NCBI RefSeq assembly: GCF_026805325.1
Contig: NZ_JAPRAT010000013.1
Location: forward strand, 25,789 to 89,788
Reading direction: 5' to 3'
Source: Natronobacillus azotifigens
GTDB taxonomy: Bacteria > Bacillota > Bacilli > Bacillales > Amphibacillaceae
DNA: 64,000 bases
Shown: piece after piece, positions 8,742 to 18,697 of the stretch
Numbering within the stretch: position 1 is the stretch's first letter
How the letters are laid out: every line of letters begins with the position of its first letter
Program-made: the position numbers and the translations under genes
Notes under the pieces: model-generated
Seen by the model: only the letters and a program-made list of their open reading frames with translations
Database searches by the model: none
What the model was told of the DNA's origin: nothing

Positions 8742-9512
8742 ATGTCTTATCATTCAAGCTACTACACTTCAAAAGGAAATAATAAAGTTGTGAATCAAGA
8801 TAGTTTTCTAATTAAAGAAGGAACAAGAGAAGGGTATTCCATTGCTTTTTATGTTGTTTGTGATGGAATGGGAGGCCTTTCCAGCGGGGAACTAGCAAGT
8901 TCGACAACGATTCATTATTTATCACAATGGTTTGATCAATATGTCAACGATTGGATAGAAAAAGGAAGCCAACTGAATCTGTTGAAAAATGCATTGTTGG
9001 CAGAAATAGAAAAAATTAATCATCTAACAGTAACGTATGGACAAAAGCGTCATATACAGTTAGGTACAACACTTACTGCTATGTTTATTTGTGATGAAAC
9101 CTATCTTATTGCACAAATTGGTGATAGTCGTGCTTATCAAATTACCCCTACATACAATCAATTGACCGAAGATCAAACATTTGTACAACGTGAGATTGAC
9201 CGTGGTCGGCTAACAATCGACCAGGCCGAAAATCACCCTAAACGTCATGTGCTCCTGCAGTGTGTTGGTGCTGTTGAAACGATTGAAATTGCTGTGCGCT
9301 CAGGGGAATTGAATGGAACGGAGAGTTTCTTAATCTGTTCTGATGGCTTTTCAAATAAATTAAATCAAGATGATCTACCTTTACTCAAACAATCTATTTA
9401 CGATCATGAGTCTGCAGCAAAAATAACGGACGAGTTAAGACAAAGAGGAGAAACGGATGATATTACGTTTATCTATGTTGATGTAAATGACCAAGGGGCG
9501 ATCTCATGCTAA
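8742..9512 (+). CDS. PP2C-family Ser/Thr protein phosphatase (second of two)
   Basis: The protein is 256 residues with NQDSF, VCDGMGGLSSGE, GDSRAYQ, CSDGFSN and DDITFIYV in the order expected for PP2C enzymes. Its closeness to the first phosphatase suggests an old duplication with later divergence. The stop overlaps the start of the kinase gene (9506), so the phosphatase and kinase are likely translationally coupled. Having two phosphatases with one kinase in a single operon is unusual and may reflect distinct substrates, for example the FHA protein and the small membrane protein at 11460. Confidence 0.9.
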   Translation: MSYHSSYYTSKGNNKVVNQDSFLIKEGTREGYSIAFYVVCDGMGGLSSGELASSTTIHYLSQWFDQYVNDWIEKGSQLNLLKNALLAEIEKINHLTVTYGQKRHIQLGTTLTAMFICDETYLIAQIGDSRAYQITPTYNQLTEDQTFVQREIDRGRLTIDQAENHPKRHVLLQCVGAVETIEIAVRSGELNGTESFLICSDGFSNKLNQDDLPLLKQSIYDHESAAKITDELRQRGETDDITFIYVDVNDQGAISC

Positions 9513-11446
9513 AACCCGGTACAGTGATTGATGGACGATATGAAATTCTAAAAGAAATAGGTCGAGGCGGGATGAGTATTGTTTATCTTGCCATGAACAC
9601 ACGACTGAACAAATCATTGGTCATTAAGGATATTCGTAAACGGTCAAGCAGTAATGATCAAATGTTGATTCAAAGCTTGAAAATAGAAGCGAATATGTTA
9701 AAGAAACTTGAACATCCTGCATTACCACGTATTTATGACATCATTGATTCAAAAGGCGATATTTATGTGGTGATGGACTATATAGAAGGCCAGTCATTAA
9801 AAGAAATTCTAAGTGAAGAAAAGAAGATTTCATCTGAACGTGTCATTGATTGGGCGATTCAAATCGCACAAGTATTGAATTACTTACATGGTCAACAGCC
9901 TAATCCTATAATTTATCGTGATATGAAACCAGATAATGTCATGTTAACACCAGATGGTAGTATACGATTAATTGATTTTGGAATCGCACGGGAATATAAA
10001 ATAGAAAATGCATCGGATACGGTTAATTTAGGTACAAAAGGCTATGCAGCACCAGAACAAGAAGCAAATTTACAAACTGATGCTCGAACAGATATCTACA
10101 GTCTCGGAATTACGCTTTATCATCTTGTGACGGGTAAGTTTATTAATGAACCACCATTTGAATTAAGACCAATTCGAACGTGGGATCCAAGTTTACCAGA
10201 AGGTTTGGAACACATTATTGAAAAATGTACCGAACAAGAACCTAGTGATCGTTATCAGACTGCTGAGGAACTATTGTTTGACTTAATGAACATTGATAAA
10301 TTGACAAAAGGATATCGTCTTTCATTAATTAAGAAATTGGCTGTATTTGTGGTTCCTCTTATGATGTTTTTTGTGTTTTCTTTTGTAAGTGTATCTGGAT
10401 ATCAAGGAATGCAACGGGAAAACTTTCAAAATTATATGGCAATCATGAATGAATCAAGACAAGCGTTGATTGAAGGTGATGACTCGCGTGCCATTGATAT
10501 TTTAGAGGACGCGATTGACTTTGATGCAAGCAGATCAGATGCATACGTAGACTTGATAAATATATATATTAATCGTGATGAAACAGAAATAGGTCTTGGA
10601 CGTATGGAGTCTTATATAAATAATCGCTATGGAAATGTTCATCGTAATGATGAAGTCTTGTATAAAGTGGGAATGACGTATTTTGATCATTTGCGAGATT
10701 ATAATGTGGCGTTGAGGTATTTTCGAGAAGTTGATCCCGAGGTAATCGAAGATGTTACCTATTATCAGACCTTAGCTCTCACGATGGGAAGCTTAAATAT
10801 CAATTATGAGGAGTTTTTCGAAGAATTGTTAGCTTTTGAAGCTTATAACGATAGTATCGGTAATAACACGAAAAAAGTTGAAAATTATTATGTATTAGCC
10901 AATGTTTTTATGTCCTATCGGTCACAAATCCCCGAAGGTGCGAATCACGCGATTCGGATTTTAGAAAAAGCTAAAAAAACGTTATCAATAATGGATGATG
11001 CAAGTTTAAACGTAGTCTATGAAGTGGGAATCATCAGACGTCTAGCTCGAGCGCATTATAGTTATGGTCTGCTTTCAGAGCAAACAGAAGCATCACATGC
11101 GGCTTTAGATCAGTCGATACATTATTATTCGGAGTTAATGTACATGCAAGATCAGGATCATTCTGATATACGCTTAACGATCGCAAATATCTATCGTCTG
11201 AAAGAAGAGTATCCTCAAGCCATTCAATATTATGAAGAAATCATTCAAACAGATGCTGATTATGTAGATGCATATACGCAGCTTGCTAATTTATATATCG
11301 ACCTAGAACTAGAAAAAGATCCAGAATATCGAAACTTCCAACGGGTACTTCAAATCTATGAAGATGTAACTATTATAGATAAGGCAGATCAAGCAGATAA
11401 TTATCAAAAACTACGTAATCGCATGAAACAATTATCGTTGTTATAA
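9506..11446 (+). CDS. Membrane Ser/Thr protein kinase with extracellular TPR region
   Basis: The 646-residue protein has an N-terminal kinase domain: glycine loop GRGGMSIVYLA (19-29), Lys 41 in VIKDI, catalytic loop YRDMKPDNVM (Asp near 139, Tyr replacing the His of HRD), DFG in IDFGIAREY and GTKGYAAPEQ at the P+1 loop. One membrane helix follows at about 277-297. The remaining ~345 residues, predicted outside the cell, have TPR-like helical repeats (SRQALIEGDDSRAIDILEDA, YPQAIQYYEEII) instead of the PASTA repeats of PknB/PrkC. This suggests sensing of a surface protein or pilus component, perhaps the large Ig-like protein encoded two genes later; that link is inference. Confidence 0.9.
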   Translation: MLKPGTVIDGRYEILKEIGRGGMSIVYLAMNTRLNKSLVIKDIRKRSSSNDQMLIQSLKIEANMLKKLEHPALPRIYDIIDSKGDIYVVMDYIEGQSLKEILSEEKKISSERVIDWAIQIAQVLNYLHGQQPNPIIYRDMKPDNVMLTPDGSIRLIDFGIAREYKIENASDTVNLGTKGYAAPEQEANLQTDARTDIYSLGITLYHLVTGKFINEPPFELRPIRTWDPSLPEGLEHIIEKCTEQEPSDRYQTAEELLFDLMNIDKLTKGYRLSLIKKLAVFVVPLMMFFVFSFVSVSGYQGMQRENFQNYMAIMNESRQALIEGDDSRAIDILEDAIDFDASRSDAYVDLINIYINRDETEIGLGRMESYINNRYGNVHRNDEVLYKVGMTYFDHLRDYNVALRYFREVDPEVIEDVTYYQTLALTMGSLNINYEEFFEELLAFEAYNDSIGNNTKKVENYYVLANVFMSYRSQIPEGANHAIRILEKAKKTLSIMDDASLNVVYEVGIIRRLARAHYSYGLLSEQTEASHAALDQSIHYYSELMYMQDQDHSDIRLTIANIYRLKEEYPQAIQYYEEIIQTDADYVDAYTQLANLYIDLELEKDPEYRNFQRVLQIYEDVTIIDKADQADNYQKLRNRMKQLSLL

Positions 11447-11459
11447 AGGAGGGTTTACT

Positions 11460-11876
11460 ATCTATCAATTCATGTTTTATGGTGGGTTAGCCATTGCGTT
11501 GATCAATTTACTTATCGCAATCATTACCTTTGTTAAATTCAATATTAAAGCGACAATTTTAGATTTGATTGGCAAAAGATACAGCTCTCCTATTACAAAA
11601 CAAACAAAATCACCAAATCGAATTGAAACTTCCGGGAAAATTGAGGTCAAAAAGGTTTTTGAAGATACAACTACAGATGAGTTAGTCAGTAAGGAAATTG
11701 CAGCAAGTGATGATACTGTTTTACTTCAAGATTCAACAACTCTACTTCAGGAACAGGTCGATGAAACAGCACTGTTGGTCGATGGTTTTATTTTGACGAA
11801 AAATATCGTGCATAAAACAACAATTAAATTTATTGGAGAAGAGGCCGAGTTATATGAAACAAATGAATCTATCTAA
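11460..11876 (+). CDS. Small membrane protein with TxLL phospho-site-like motifs
   Basis: The product has one N-terminal membrane helix (FYGGLAIALINLLIAIITFV) and a ~105-residue soluble tail. The tail holds three spaced motifs, DDTVLL, DSTTLL and DETALL (about residues 80-100 counted from the ATG), similar to QTTIL and QTALL in the FHA protein. Such Thr-x-x-Leu-type sites are plausible kinase targets and FHA ligands; this is inference. The start is unclear. The first ATG (11472) lies 18 bases after AAAGGAGGG, too far. An ATC codon at 11460 sits at ideal spacing and gives four more residues. No family was recognised. It overlaps the next gene by 23 bases. Confidence 0.65.
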   Translation: MYQFMFYGGLAIALINLLIAIITFVKFNIKATILDLIGKRYSSPITKQTKSPNRIETSGKIEVKKVFEDTTTDELVSKEIAASDDTVLLQDSTTLLQEQVDETALLVDGFILTKNIVHKTTIKFIGEEAELYETNESI

Positions 11877-14800
11877 TTACTTTCGTTGGTCAGTTGCAAT
11901 AGGTATACTAGCTATTGGCTTGGTACTGGGGGTTAATGTATTCACTTCGCAACACTTGGATATATCCATCCGTTTTCAAGGAGAAGAGTGGAGGACAGTT
12001 GATGGCTATGTAAGTCAAGAATCATGGTATACCACGGAAAGTGAGCTTGAGTTTATTATTAATGTAGAATCATATATTGATACTAAAAATGAAATTACCG
12101 TTGATATGGATATAGAAGAATTATTTGTTTTAAGTTTCACTTTCAATGAGGAACCGTTGAGCGAAAATGAAATAATAATAGAACCTCTATTTAAGGATGA
12201 TTATTTTATCGGTGAATATATTATCCATCTACCCAAACTAGAAACTGATGGGATCTTAAATGGTGAGCTGTTCATTCATGAAGAGAACCAGTTTGAAATT
12301 CCGACGACAGAAGAGATCGTTCGGTTTGAAGTCATTAAAGATACCGTTCAACCCGAAATATCATTTACTGGTATTGAGAATAATACTGTTATTTATGAGT
12401 TAGCAGATGACGAATTAACCCTAATGATTGATATTGAAGAAGTTAATTTCTCGGAGGAAAACACAACTGTTTTTGTGAATGAGATACAAGAAGAGGTGGT
12501 GTTTGAATCCATTGCAGAAGCTATTCACCGAACAAAACTCCATTTTTCAGAAGATGGTAGTTATGAAATAGAAGTTATCACAGAAGATCCTGTAGGACAT
12601 ATTGTCACTGAATCATTCGTTTTTCATATTAATCAACAACAGGTAAGTATTGAACAAATGCATCTTGATGGTGATGAACTAAGTGATCAGCACTATTTGA
12701 GTGGAGAGACTTTAACGTTTGAAGTGCATAGTGGTATTGCGATCGAAGAACTAGAAGTTAAGGTTCTTTTCAATGAGGAGCCGTATGAACCGGAGTTAGA
12801 AGTTAAGCAGATGGATGAAAAAAGCCAAGAAGTTATCATTGATTTTAACAAAACTGGTCATTATCAAATCGATGTAGAAGTGACCGATCGTTATAGCTTA
12901 CGGTCGACTGTACATCAAGTACTAGATAGAGTGATAGATTTAGAAGCACCAAAACTTCGGATCTCAGATCAATACAGTCAAGAACTTAAATCAATTTATA
13001 AGGAGCCGATAAGTATCGAAGTGGAAATCACTGATGCTTACCTAGAAAATCATTCTATTGTACTCATGAAAGGCGAAAAAACGATAACAAGCACAATTGT
13101 CGAAGATACAGCTACCAAGCGTCTTGAACAATTTGAGTTAGAAGAAGATGGCGTCTATGAGTTAAAAGTTGAAGCAATCGATAAAGCAAATCAACAATCT
13201 TCTCATGAGCAGACATTTGTCATTGATCGTGAAGGATTGCATGTAGAGTTTGTAGATGATAATGGGGAAGCTCTTGTCTCTACTTATCTCGAACCTATAA
13301 CCGTTTCGCTAGATGTGTTTGGGTTAACCCTCAATCATGAAAAAACCGTATTTAAACTGGAAAGATTTGATCAAGACGAAGCATTATGGGATCTTGTCAT
13401 AGACCAAACGGATTTCGTTGAAAAAGAAAAAGGCTATCATTTAGAGAAATCATTATCAGATGGTAAATATCGAATGTTTTTTTATGCGGAAGATAAGTTA
13501 TCACGTTCTCATGAAGAGAGTCATGAATTTATGATCGATTCTAAGGACCCAATTATTCATGTTAAGAAGTTTATTACCCATCCTGTTCAAAGTGAATGGA
13601 TAAATGAAGTAACACTAAATAACTATGTGGAATTCTTTGTGGAAGATGAGTTTTTAGAGGCGGCTGATTTAGCGATTCGTTATTCATCTTCTGAGGATGA
13701 AGTGAGTGAAGAAATTGATGTTTTAACATTTGGTTCTTTTAATGATGAAGGCGAATTTGAGTTTGAGGAGAACTTTGTTTTTCATGAAGGCAAGTATACT
13801 TTCACGATTAATGCAATAGATCAAGTAGGCCGAGAAGCTGAAGAGGTAATAAAGGAGCTTGTGGTTGATGATACAGCCCCTGTCATTACGATAGAAGGTA
13901 TAGAAGATGGTATGTACTACCAAGATTCACAACAAGCAACCGTTACTGTTGAAGAAGCAAATTATGATGAAGCAGAAGTAACGATTACACTGGAAGGAAA
14001 AGACGGACTAGGAAATTCGATTGAACGAGATGAGCCAGTACATTTTAAAATGGACCAATCAATGGTTGTTAAAACGGTTGATTTTCCAACTGAGGGTCGA
14101 TATCAACTGATAATTGAAGCGATAGATAAAGCGGGAAATGATAGTGAACAACGGATGGAGATAGTAATTGATCAGAATGCTCCGTTGATCAGTGTAGACG
14201 GTGTGTCAGATAATCAACATTATAATCAAGATCGTCCATTTGAATTAGTAGTTGAAGATTTCTTTCTTGATGAAACGACGTTAACTGTCTTAAAGGATGA
14301 TCAACCATATGATATAGGAGTATTGACTTCCAATCGTCCAAATAATGGTTTGCAGGAAGACCGTATCGCATATGATTTCACGGAGGAAGGGGATTATGAG
14401 GTTTTCATTGAAGCAACGGATCTAGCAGGTTATAAAACTGTAAAATCCCTTAAGTTTGTAATTGATAAAACGGCACCAGTAGTAACGTACAGTGGAATAG
14501 AACCAAGCAATTACTATGATAAGCCACAAACACTGATTATCGAAGTAATAGAACAGTATTATAAAGAAAATAATGTCCAGCTTAATGTGAAGCATAATGG
14601 TGAAGATATAACAGAGACACTAGAAAACTATACATTAAATGATAGTGAAGTAGCGACACTTACACATCTTTTTGAAGAAGATGGTTATTATGAAATTGCG
14701 TTAACGGCAGAAGATAAAGCGGGAAATAAAATAAGTCCAATTTCTTTCTTTTTTGAGATTGATCAGACGAATCCTGTTATTATTATTAATAACTTAGAAG

Positions 14801-17769
14801 ATGGGAAACATTACAATTCAAACAGAACGATGTCTTTAGTTATGGAGGATCAACATATTACCTCTTACGATGTGAAAGTAGAAAAGGATAACAAGGCTTA
14901 CGTATTACCAGAGCTGGAGGTTAGCCATTCAAATTATCAAGGATCAACTGCAATGCTTGATTATACATTTAAAGAAGAAGGAGTCTATCATATTGCTATT
15001 GAGGTGACTGATGCATCAGGAAACAAATCTGAGCGGACGAAAAGTTTTACTATTGATAAGACACCTCCAGTGATTAATAGTGACCCTTTGATAGAATCTT
15101 ATATTACCTATTCAGACATTGTTGCAGCTACAATTAATCAATTGATTCCCATTGAAGTTGTAGAACGTCATATTGATCGTTTAGCTGTAACCGTTCGAAA
15201 GGAAACTTCAGGAGAGGTTACTACGCTTAGTGGGGATACAGTTGGACAATTTGTGAAAGATGGCAATCGTTATACGTACGAATTTAATCAGTCAATTTTT
15301 CAGGATGATGCAAACTATCAGGTGCGTGTACATGTTCAGGATATTGTTGGTCATGAGGTAGAAAAGTCGGTGAGTTTTACGGTTGATAACACAAAACCAG
15401 TAATTTCTCACAGTAGAGTGCCAGCATACAATAATTCTGATGTTATTCAAGAAATTGAGGTAAAAGAACTCAATTATAATACAAATAATGTTTCCATTGA
15501 TGTTTTTAGAAAAAATACTAACGGGTCTTTTGTCCGTTATAACCATCCGTCGATAAGAGAATGGAAAAACAATGGTAAAGTGAGTAAACTATCATTACTA
15601 TTTAATGAAGATGGTGATTATAGAGTAGTTACTAACGCAACGGATCGCGCTGGTAACACAGCAACAGAAAGAGTGTCGAACTTTACTGTTGACTACATTG
15701 CTCCTGTGCTTAGTTTTAGTGGCTTTGAAGATGGTTCCCATTACAATTCAACACGTCGTGTCGTTGTAAAACAAACAGATCAAAATATTGATTTAAACCG
15801 GACATCTTTAATTATTCAACGCCGGTTAGGGCCAAATGGTCGGTTTAAGGCGCTAAATTTTAATGAAAAATTTGTTCGTCAAGGTAATGATGCGATTTTA
15901 AATAAACGCTTTAACACAGATCTTGAGGGAACTTTCCGATTATTATTTAGCGCGACCGATCGAGCAGGCAATCAAGCCCTGCCGATTAATCAGACGTTTA
16001 CGATTGACAAAACCCCCCCTGTCTTAACAGCGTCAGGAGTTGAAGATGGATCCTATTACTCTTCACCAAGACGTGTGACATTTGGTGTAGACGAGGTCAA
16101 TTTTGATACGAATCATGTAGGTTTCCATGTGACCAAAAATGGTTCTGAATACACCGCAACAGTTGAAGGAGATACGAATGGAAGTTGGAGAAATAGAAGT
16201 CGCCAATCTCGTTTGAATTATACGTTCGATACTGATGGAACATACACGATTAAAATGGATGCAAAAGATAAAGCGAACAACCAAGCTATACCTGTAAACA
16301 AGACATTTACTATTGATCAGACTGCTCCATCAATAGCAATTACAGGTGTAGAAGAGGATAGCTACAATAATACGAATGTTAATGTGAATGTTACAATTGA
16401 AGATGTGAACTTCGATAAAAATACTATTTCCGTAACCAAAGACGGCCAACCTTACAATGTAGGCACATTCCAAGTGGAAAATAGGCAGTATCAAAATTCG
16501 ATTGCGCGATTGAATTACCTTTTTTCTGAAGAAGGTAATTATACGATAACGGTTCAATCCATCGATCTTTCTGGAAATCGAGCAGAAGAGAATATCTCTT
16601 TTGTCATTGATAAGACACCGCCTGTTATCACACCGAAAATGGATCAACAGACAGTGATAGAAGATGGAGTATATATAAATAAAATCTTCACACCGATATT
16701 TGAATTAGATTTACCTGAGGATGACACGATTGATTATGTGTCTTTAAATGGCGGACCAAATATTGCGGGAAGAATTCCAGCTGCCACGAGTGAAGGAGTA
16801 TATAACTATGAGGTTATTGCTTCAGACCGCGCTGGAAATACAACAACCTTAAATATAGGATTCACAATTGATACAACCCGTCCAGAATTAACGATTTCTG
16901 GGGTGGTTGATGGTTTCTTTAATAATCGAATATCACCAATAGTTACTTATGATGATATTCATTTGGATGAAGAGAATTCATTCGTTACATTAAATAACCA
17001 ACCATTTACAAACGGCACTACCATTAGTGAGGAAGGACATTATCAATTAAAGGCACATATTCGAGACTTAGCTAATAATGTTTCCGAGCGGACAATCATT
17101 TTTACGGTGGATAAAACGGCACCTCGCATTCAGTTTGTAGAAGCTATTAATGATCAATACTTTAATCATGCATTGATCCCTGAATTTATAATAGAAGATA
17201 TGACTGGATATGAAATCATTGAATTAACACTGAATGGAGAACCATACAACATCGGTGATGAAATAAGCGAGGATGGGAAATATGTCCTTTATTTTGAAGC
17301 AATTGATCAAGCAGGGAATTTAAAGCAACTAACAATCGAATTTATTATTGATACAAAACCACCACACATTATTTTTGATGGTATTGAGGACAATCAACGC
17401 TTCACGGAGTCGGTGAATTTATCGATTAGTCTTGAAGACTATCAGGACATGATTAAATTTGTAAGTGTTAATGGTGAAGATTTTGTCGGTGAAATTATGG
17501 AAACGGAATTTGGTCAAGAAGTTATGATAGAGTTTACAGACATTTCACCATATGAGGTTGAAGTTCTTGCCGCTGATATGGCTGGAAATGAAACAGTTCA
17601 GACATTAAACTTTGAAATTACAGAGAAGAGCATATTTGTCAGAGTATCAGAAAACACACCATTACTCTATTCATTAATGGGCGGAACTGTTTTCCTCCTA
17701 GTTGGTGGCGGATATGTTTTTATCAAGTCAAGAAAAAAACCCGTTGATGCACCGAGAGAAGAGGAATAA
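11854..17769 (+). CDS. Giant surface protein with about 18 Ig-like repeats
   Basis: The product is 1971 residues. A membrane helix near the N-terminus (FRWSVAIGILAIGLVLG) and one near the C-terminus (YSLMGGTVFLLVGGGYVFI, followed by KSRKK) put both tips in the cytoplasm and almost all of the protein outside. The outer part is a chain of about 18 bacterial Ig-like modules of ~90-110 residues. Each opens with a variant of IDKTxPVI and usually GVEDGSYYN, and closes with GxYxIxVxAxDxAGN. The first five modules are more divergent. No catalytic motif was seen. Such chains usually serve as stalks, adhesins or wall-spanning tethers. Start: ATG 11854 has GGAGAAGAGG nine bases upstream; the TTG at 11833 does not. 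It is the last gene before a strong terminator. Confidence 0.85.
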   Translation: MKQMNLSNYFRWSVAIGILAIGLVLGVNVFTSQHLDISIRFQGEEWRTVDGYVSQESWYTTESELEFIINVESYIDTKNEITVDMDIEELFVLSFTFNEEPLSENEIIIEPLFKDDYFIGEYIIHLPKLETDGILNGELFIHEENQFEIPTTEEIVRFEVIKDTVQPEISFTGIENNTVIYELADDELTLMIDIEEVNFSEENTTVFVNEIQEEVVFESIAEAIHRTKLHFSEDGSYEIEVITEDPVGHIVTESFVFHINQQQVSIEQMHLDGDELSDQHYLSGETLTFEVHSGIAIEELEVKVLFNEEPYEPELEVKQMDEKSQEVIIDFNKTGHYQIDVEVTDRYSLRSTVHQVLDRVIDLEAPKLRISDQYSQELKSIYKEPISIEVEITDAYLENHSIVLMKGEKTITSTIVEDTATKRLEQFELEEDGVYELKVEAIDKANQQSSHEQTFVIDREGLHVEFVDDNGEALVSTYLEPITVSLDVFGLTLNHEKTVFKLERFDQDEALWDLVIDQTDFVEKEKGYHLEKSLSDGKYRMFFYAEDKLSRSHEESHEFMIDSKDPIIHVKKFITHPVQSEWINEVTLNNYVEFFVEDEFLEAADLAIRYSSSEDEVSEEIDVLTFGSFNDEGEFEFEENFVFHEGKYTFTINAIDQVGREAEEVIKELVVDDTAPVITIEGIEDGMYYQDSQQATVTVEEANYDEAEVTITLEGKDGLGNSIERDEPVHFKMDQSMVVKTVDFPTEGRYQLIIEAIDKAGNDSEQRMEIVIDQNAPLISVDGVSDNQHYNQDRPFELVVEDFFLDETTLTVLKDDQPYDIGVLTSNRPNNGLQEDRIAYDFTEEGDYEVFIEATDLAGYKTVKSLKFVIDKTAPVVTYSGIEPSNYYDKPQTLIIEVIEQYYKENNVQLNVKHNGEDITETLENYTLNDSEVATLTHLFEEDGYYEIALTAEDKAGNKISPISFFFEIDQTNPVIIINNLEDGKHYNSNRTMSLVMEDQHITSYDVKVEKDNKAYVLPELEVSHSNYQGSTAMLDYTFKEEGVYHIAIEVTDASGNKSERTKSFTIDKTPPVINSDPLIESYITYSDIVAATINQLIPIEVVERHIDRLAVTVRKETSGEVTTLSGDTVGQFVKDGNRYTYEFNQSIFQDDANYQVRVHVQDIVGHEVEKSVSFTVDNTKPVISHSRVPAYNNSDVIQEIEVKELNYNTNNVSIDVFRKNTNGSFVRYNHPSIREWKNNGKVSKLSLLFNEDGDYRVVTNATDRAGNTATERVSNFTVDYIAPVLSFSGFEDGSHYNSTRRVVVKQTDQNIDLNRTSLIIQRRLGPNGRFKALNFNEKFVRQGNDAILNKRFNTDLEGTFRLLFSATDRAGNQALPINQTFTIDKTPPVLTASGVEDGSYYSSPRRVTFGVDEVNFDTNHVGFHVTKNGSEYTATVEGDTNGSWRNRSRQSRLNYTFDTDGTYTIKMDAKDKANNQAIPVNKTFTIDQTAPSIAITGVEEDSYNNTNVNVNVTIEDVNFDKNTISVTKDGQPYNVGTFQVENRQYQNSIARLNYLFSEEGNYTITVQSIDLSGNRAEENISFVIDKTPPVITPKMDQQTVIEDGVYINKIFTPIFELDLPEDDTIDYVSLNGGPNIAGRIPAATSEGVYNYEVIASDRAGNTTTLNIGFTIDTTRPELTISGVVDGFFNNRISPIVTYDDIHLDEENSFVTLNNQPFTNGTTISEEGHYQLKAHIRDLANNVSERTIIFTVDKTAPRIQFVEAINDQYFNHALIPEFIIEDMTGYEIIELTLNGEPYNIGDEISEDGKYVLYFEAIDQAGNLKQLTIEFIIDTKPPHIIFDGIEDNQRFTESVNLSISLEDYQDMIKFVSVNGEDFVGEIMETEFGQEVMIEFTDISPYEVEVLAADMAGNETVQTLNFEITEKSIFVRVSENTPLLYSLMGGTVFLLVGGGYVFIKSRKKPVDAPREEE

Positions 17770-17800
17770 CTTACGTAAGAATGAATAGTTTCATCCCATA

Positions 17801-17844
17801 AAGAATCTCCTCCGCTTATAGAAATCGGAGGAGATTCTTCTTTT
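17801..17844 (+). terminator. Rho-independent terminator of the Tad/phospho-signalling operon
   Basis: A perfect 14-bp stem, AAGAATCTCCTCCG pairing with CGGAGGAGATTCTT, has an 11-base loop and is followed by CTTTT. It lies 32 bp after the giant protein's stop and closes a run of plus-strand genes with short gaps. Confidence 0.9.
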
Positions 17845-18039
17845 GACACGAACTAATACTTGCTTACGTTCATCCATTTTCGAATGATAAAAAGAAAACG
17901 GACAAATAACTTGCAGATTTTCACAATCCGTTAAAGACAGTTCCACACCTATAGTATTTGTCGAATCATTTAGTGGGAATATGAACAAAAGAGCCGATCA
18001 AAAGTGATCTACTTATGTCAAAGAAACATACGAAATTGC

Positions 18040-18475
18040 ATCATAATCCTGAGAAAAAAGCAAAAGATGAGACGACCATCAATGATTAATTGTTTCCCCA
18101 GAAGCTTGATATTAGTGAAAACACGTAAAAGAAGACTACTGCAGAAAGAATTATTAAAAGTACGTCGAGATAAAGAAGGTGTTCAAATACGAAAGAAGAT
18201 GCCTTGAGAGAGTATGCAGGTGGATATTTTGTGATCCTCTCCAAAGAAGTAAATGCCCCCCTCAAAGCACTTTCTCTCTATCAGGTAAATCCAGTATAGA
18301 TAGTTGAGTTTCAGCAGGATACAGGTTTCATCTAAATTATTGTTAAAGGACAAGCGTTTTGTCGAATTTACCATATTCATTTACCTATCTTATATCGAAA
18401 AGAAGATGCTAGAAACCAACCTGTTTGAGCAATGCACTGTTCAAGGATTAGAAAGACGCGGTAGGTTTAGTCCTT
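18040..18475 (+). pseudogene. Decayed IS1634-type (IS4 superfamily) transposase remnant
   Basis: Pieces in different frames match the C-terminal third of IS1634-type transposases. YAGGYFVILSKEVNAPLKAL (about 18212-18271) corresponds to the family's YAGYF-LSN-DP-EAL block. VEFTIFIYLSYIEKK and LETNLFEQCTVQGL (about 18361-18455) correspond to the FVQFIALIYLSYIKKKM block. Stops and frameshifts separate them and no terminal inverted repeats were found. It is a dead relic; the family call rests on recalled motif patterns, not an alignment. Confidence 0.65.
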
Positions 18476-18697
18476 AGTCATTGATTTCACAGTTAGCTAA
18501 AAGTATTTATTAAATTTTTGCTTGTTTAAGAAATAGAAAAAGTACGTCGAGCGATTAAACTGACATGCTTTTTTTCATTTTTAAGATACTTTTTAAAACA
18601 TAGTGCTTCTCTTTTAAACATAAGATATGGTGTATTCTGGAATATAGTCATATAATATATATGTTTATATAAGACGAAGAAAAGAGGAGAAGAGAGA
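18476..18697. other. Non-coding stretch before the YbjQ-family gene
   Basis: No gene or clear structure is seen. The AT-rich part at 18640-18670 holds TATAAT-like sequence (CATATAATATATATG) that could be a -10 region for the gene at 18698, but a convincing -35 partner was not identified. Confidence 0.4.

Noticed and set aside
18004..18207. A 67-codon plus-strand frame
   Set aside because: Its product is a basic, low-information sequence lying inside the decayed IS1634-type remnant.
17957..18368. Isolated TTGTCGAAT-like strings near 17957 and 18358 as decayed REPs
   Set aside because: Only the short tail matches and the hairpin is missing, so chance cannot be excluded.
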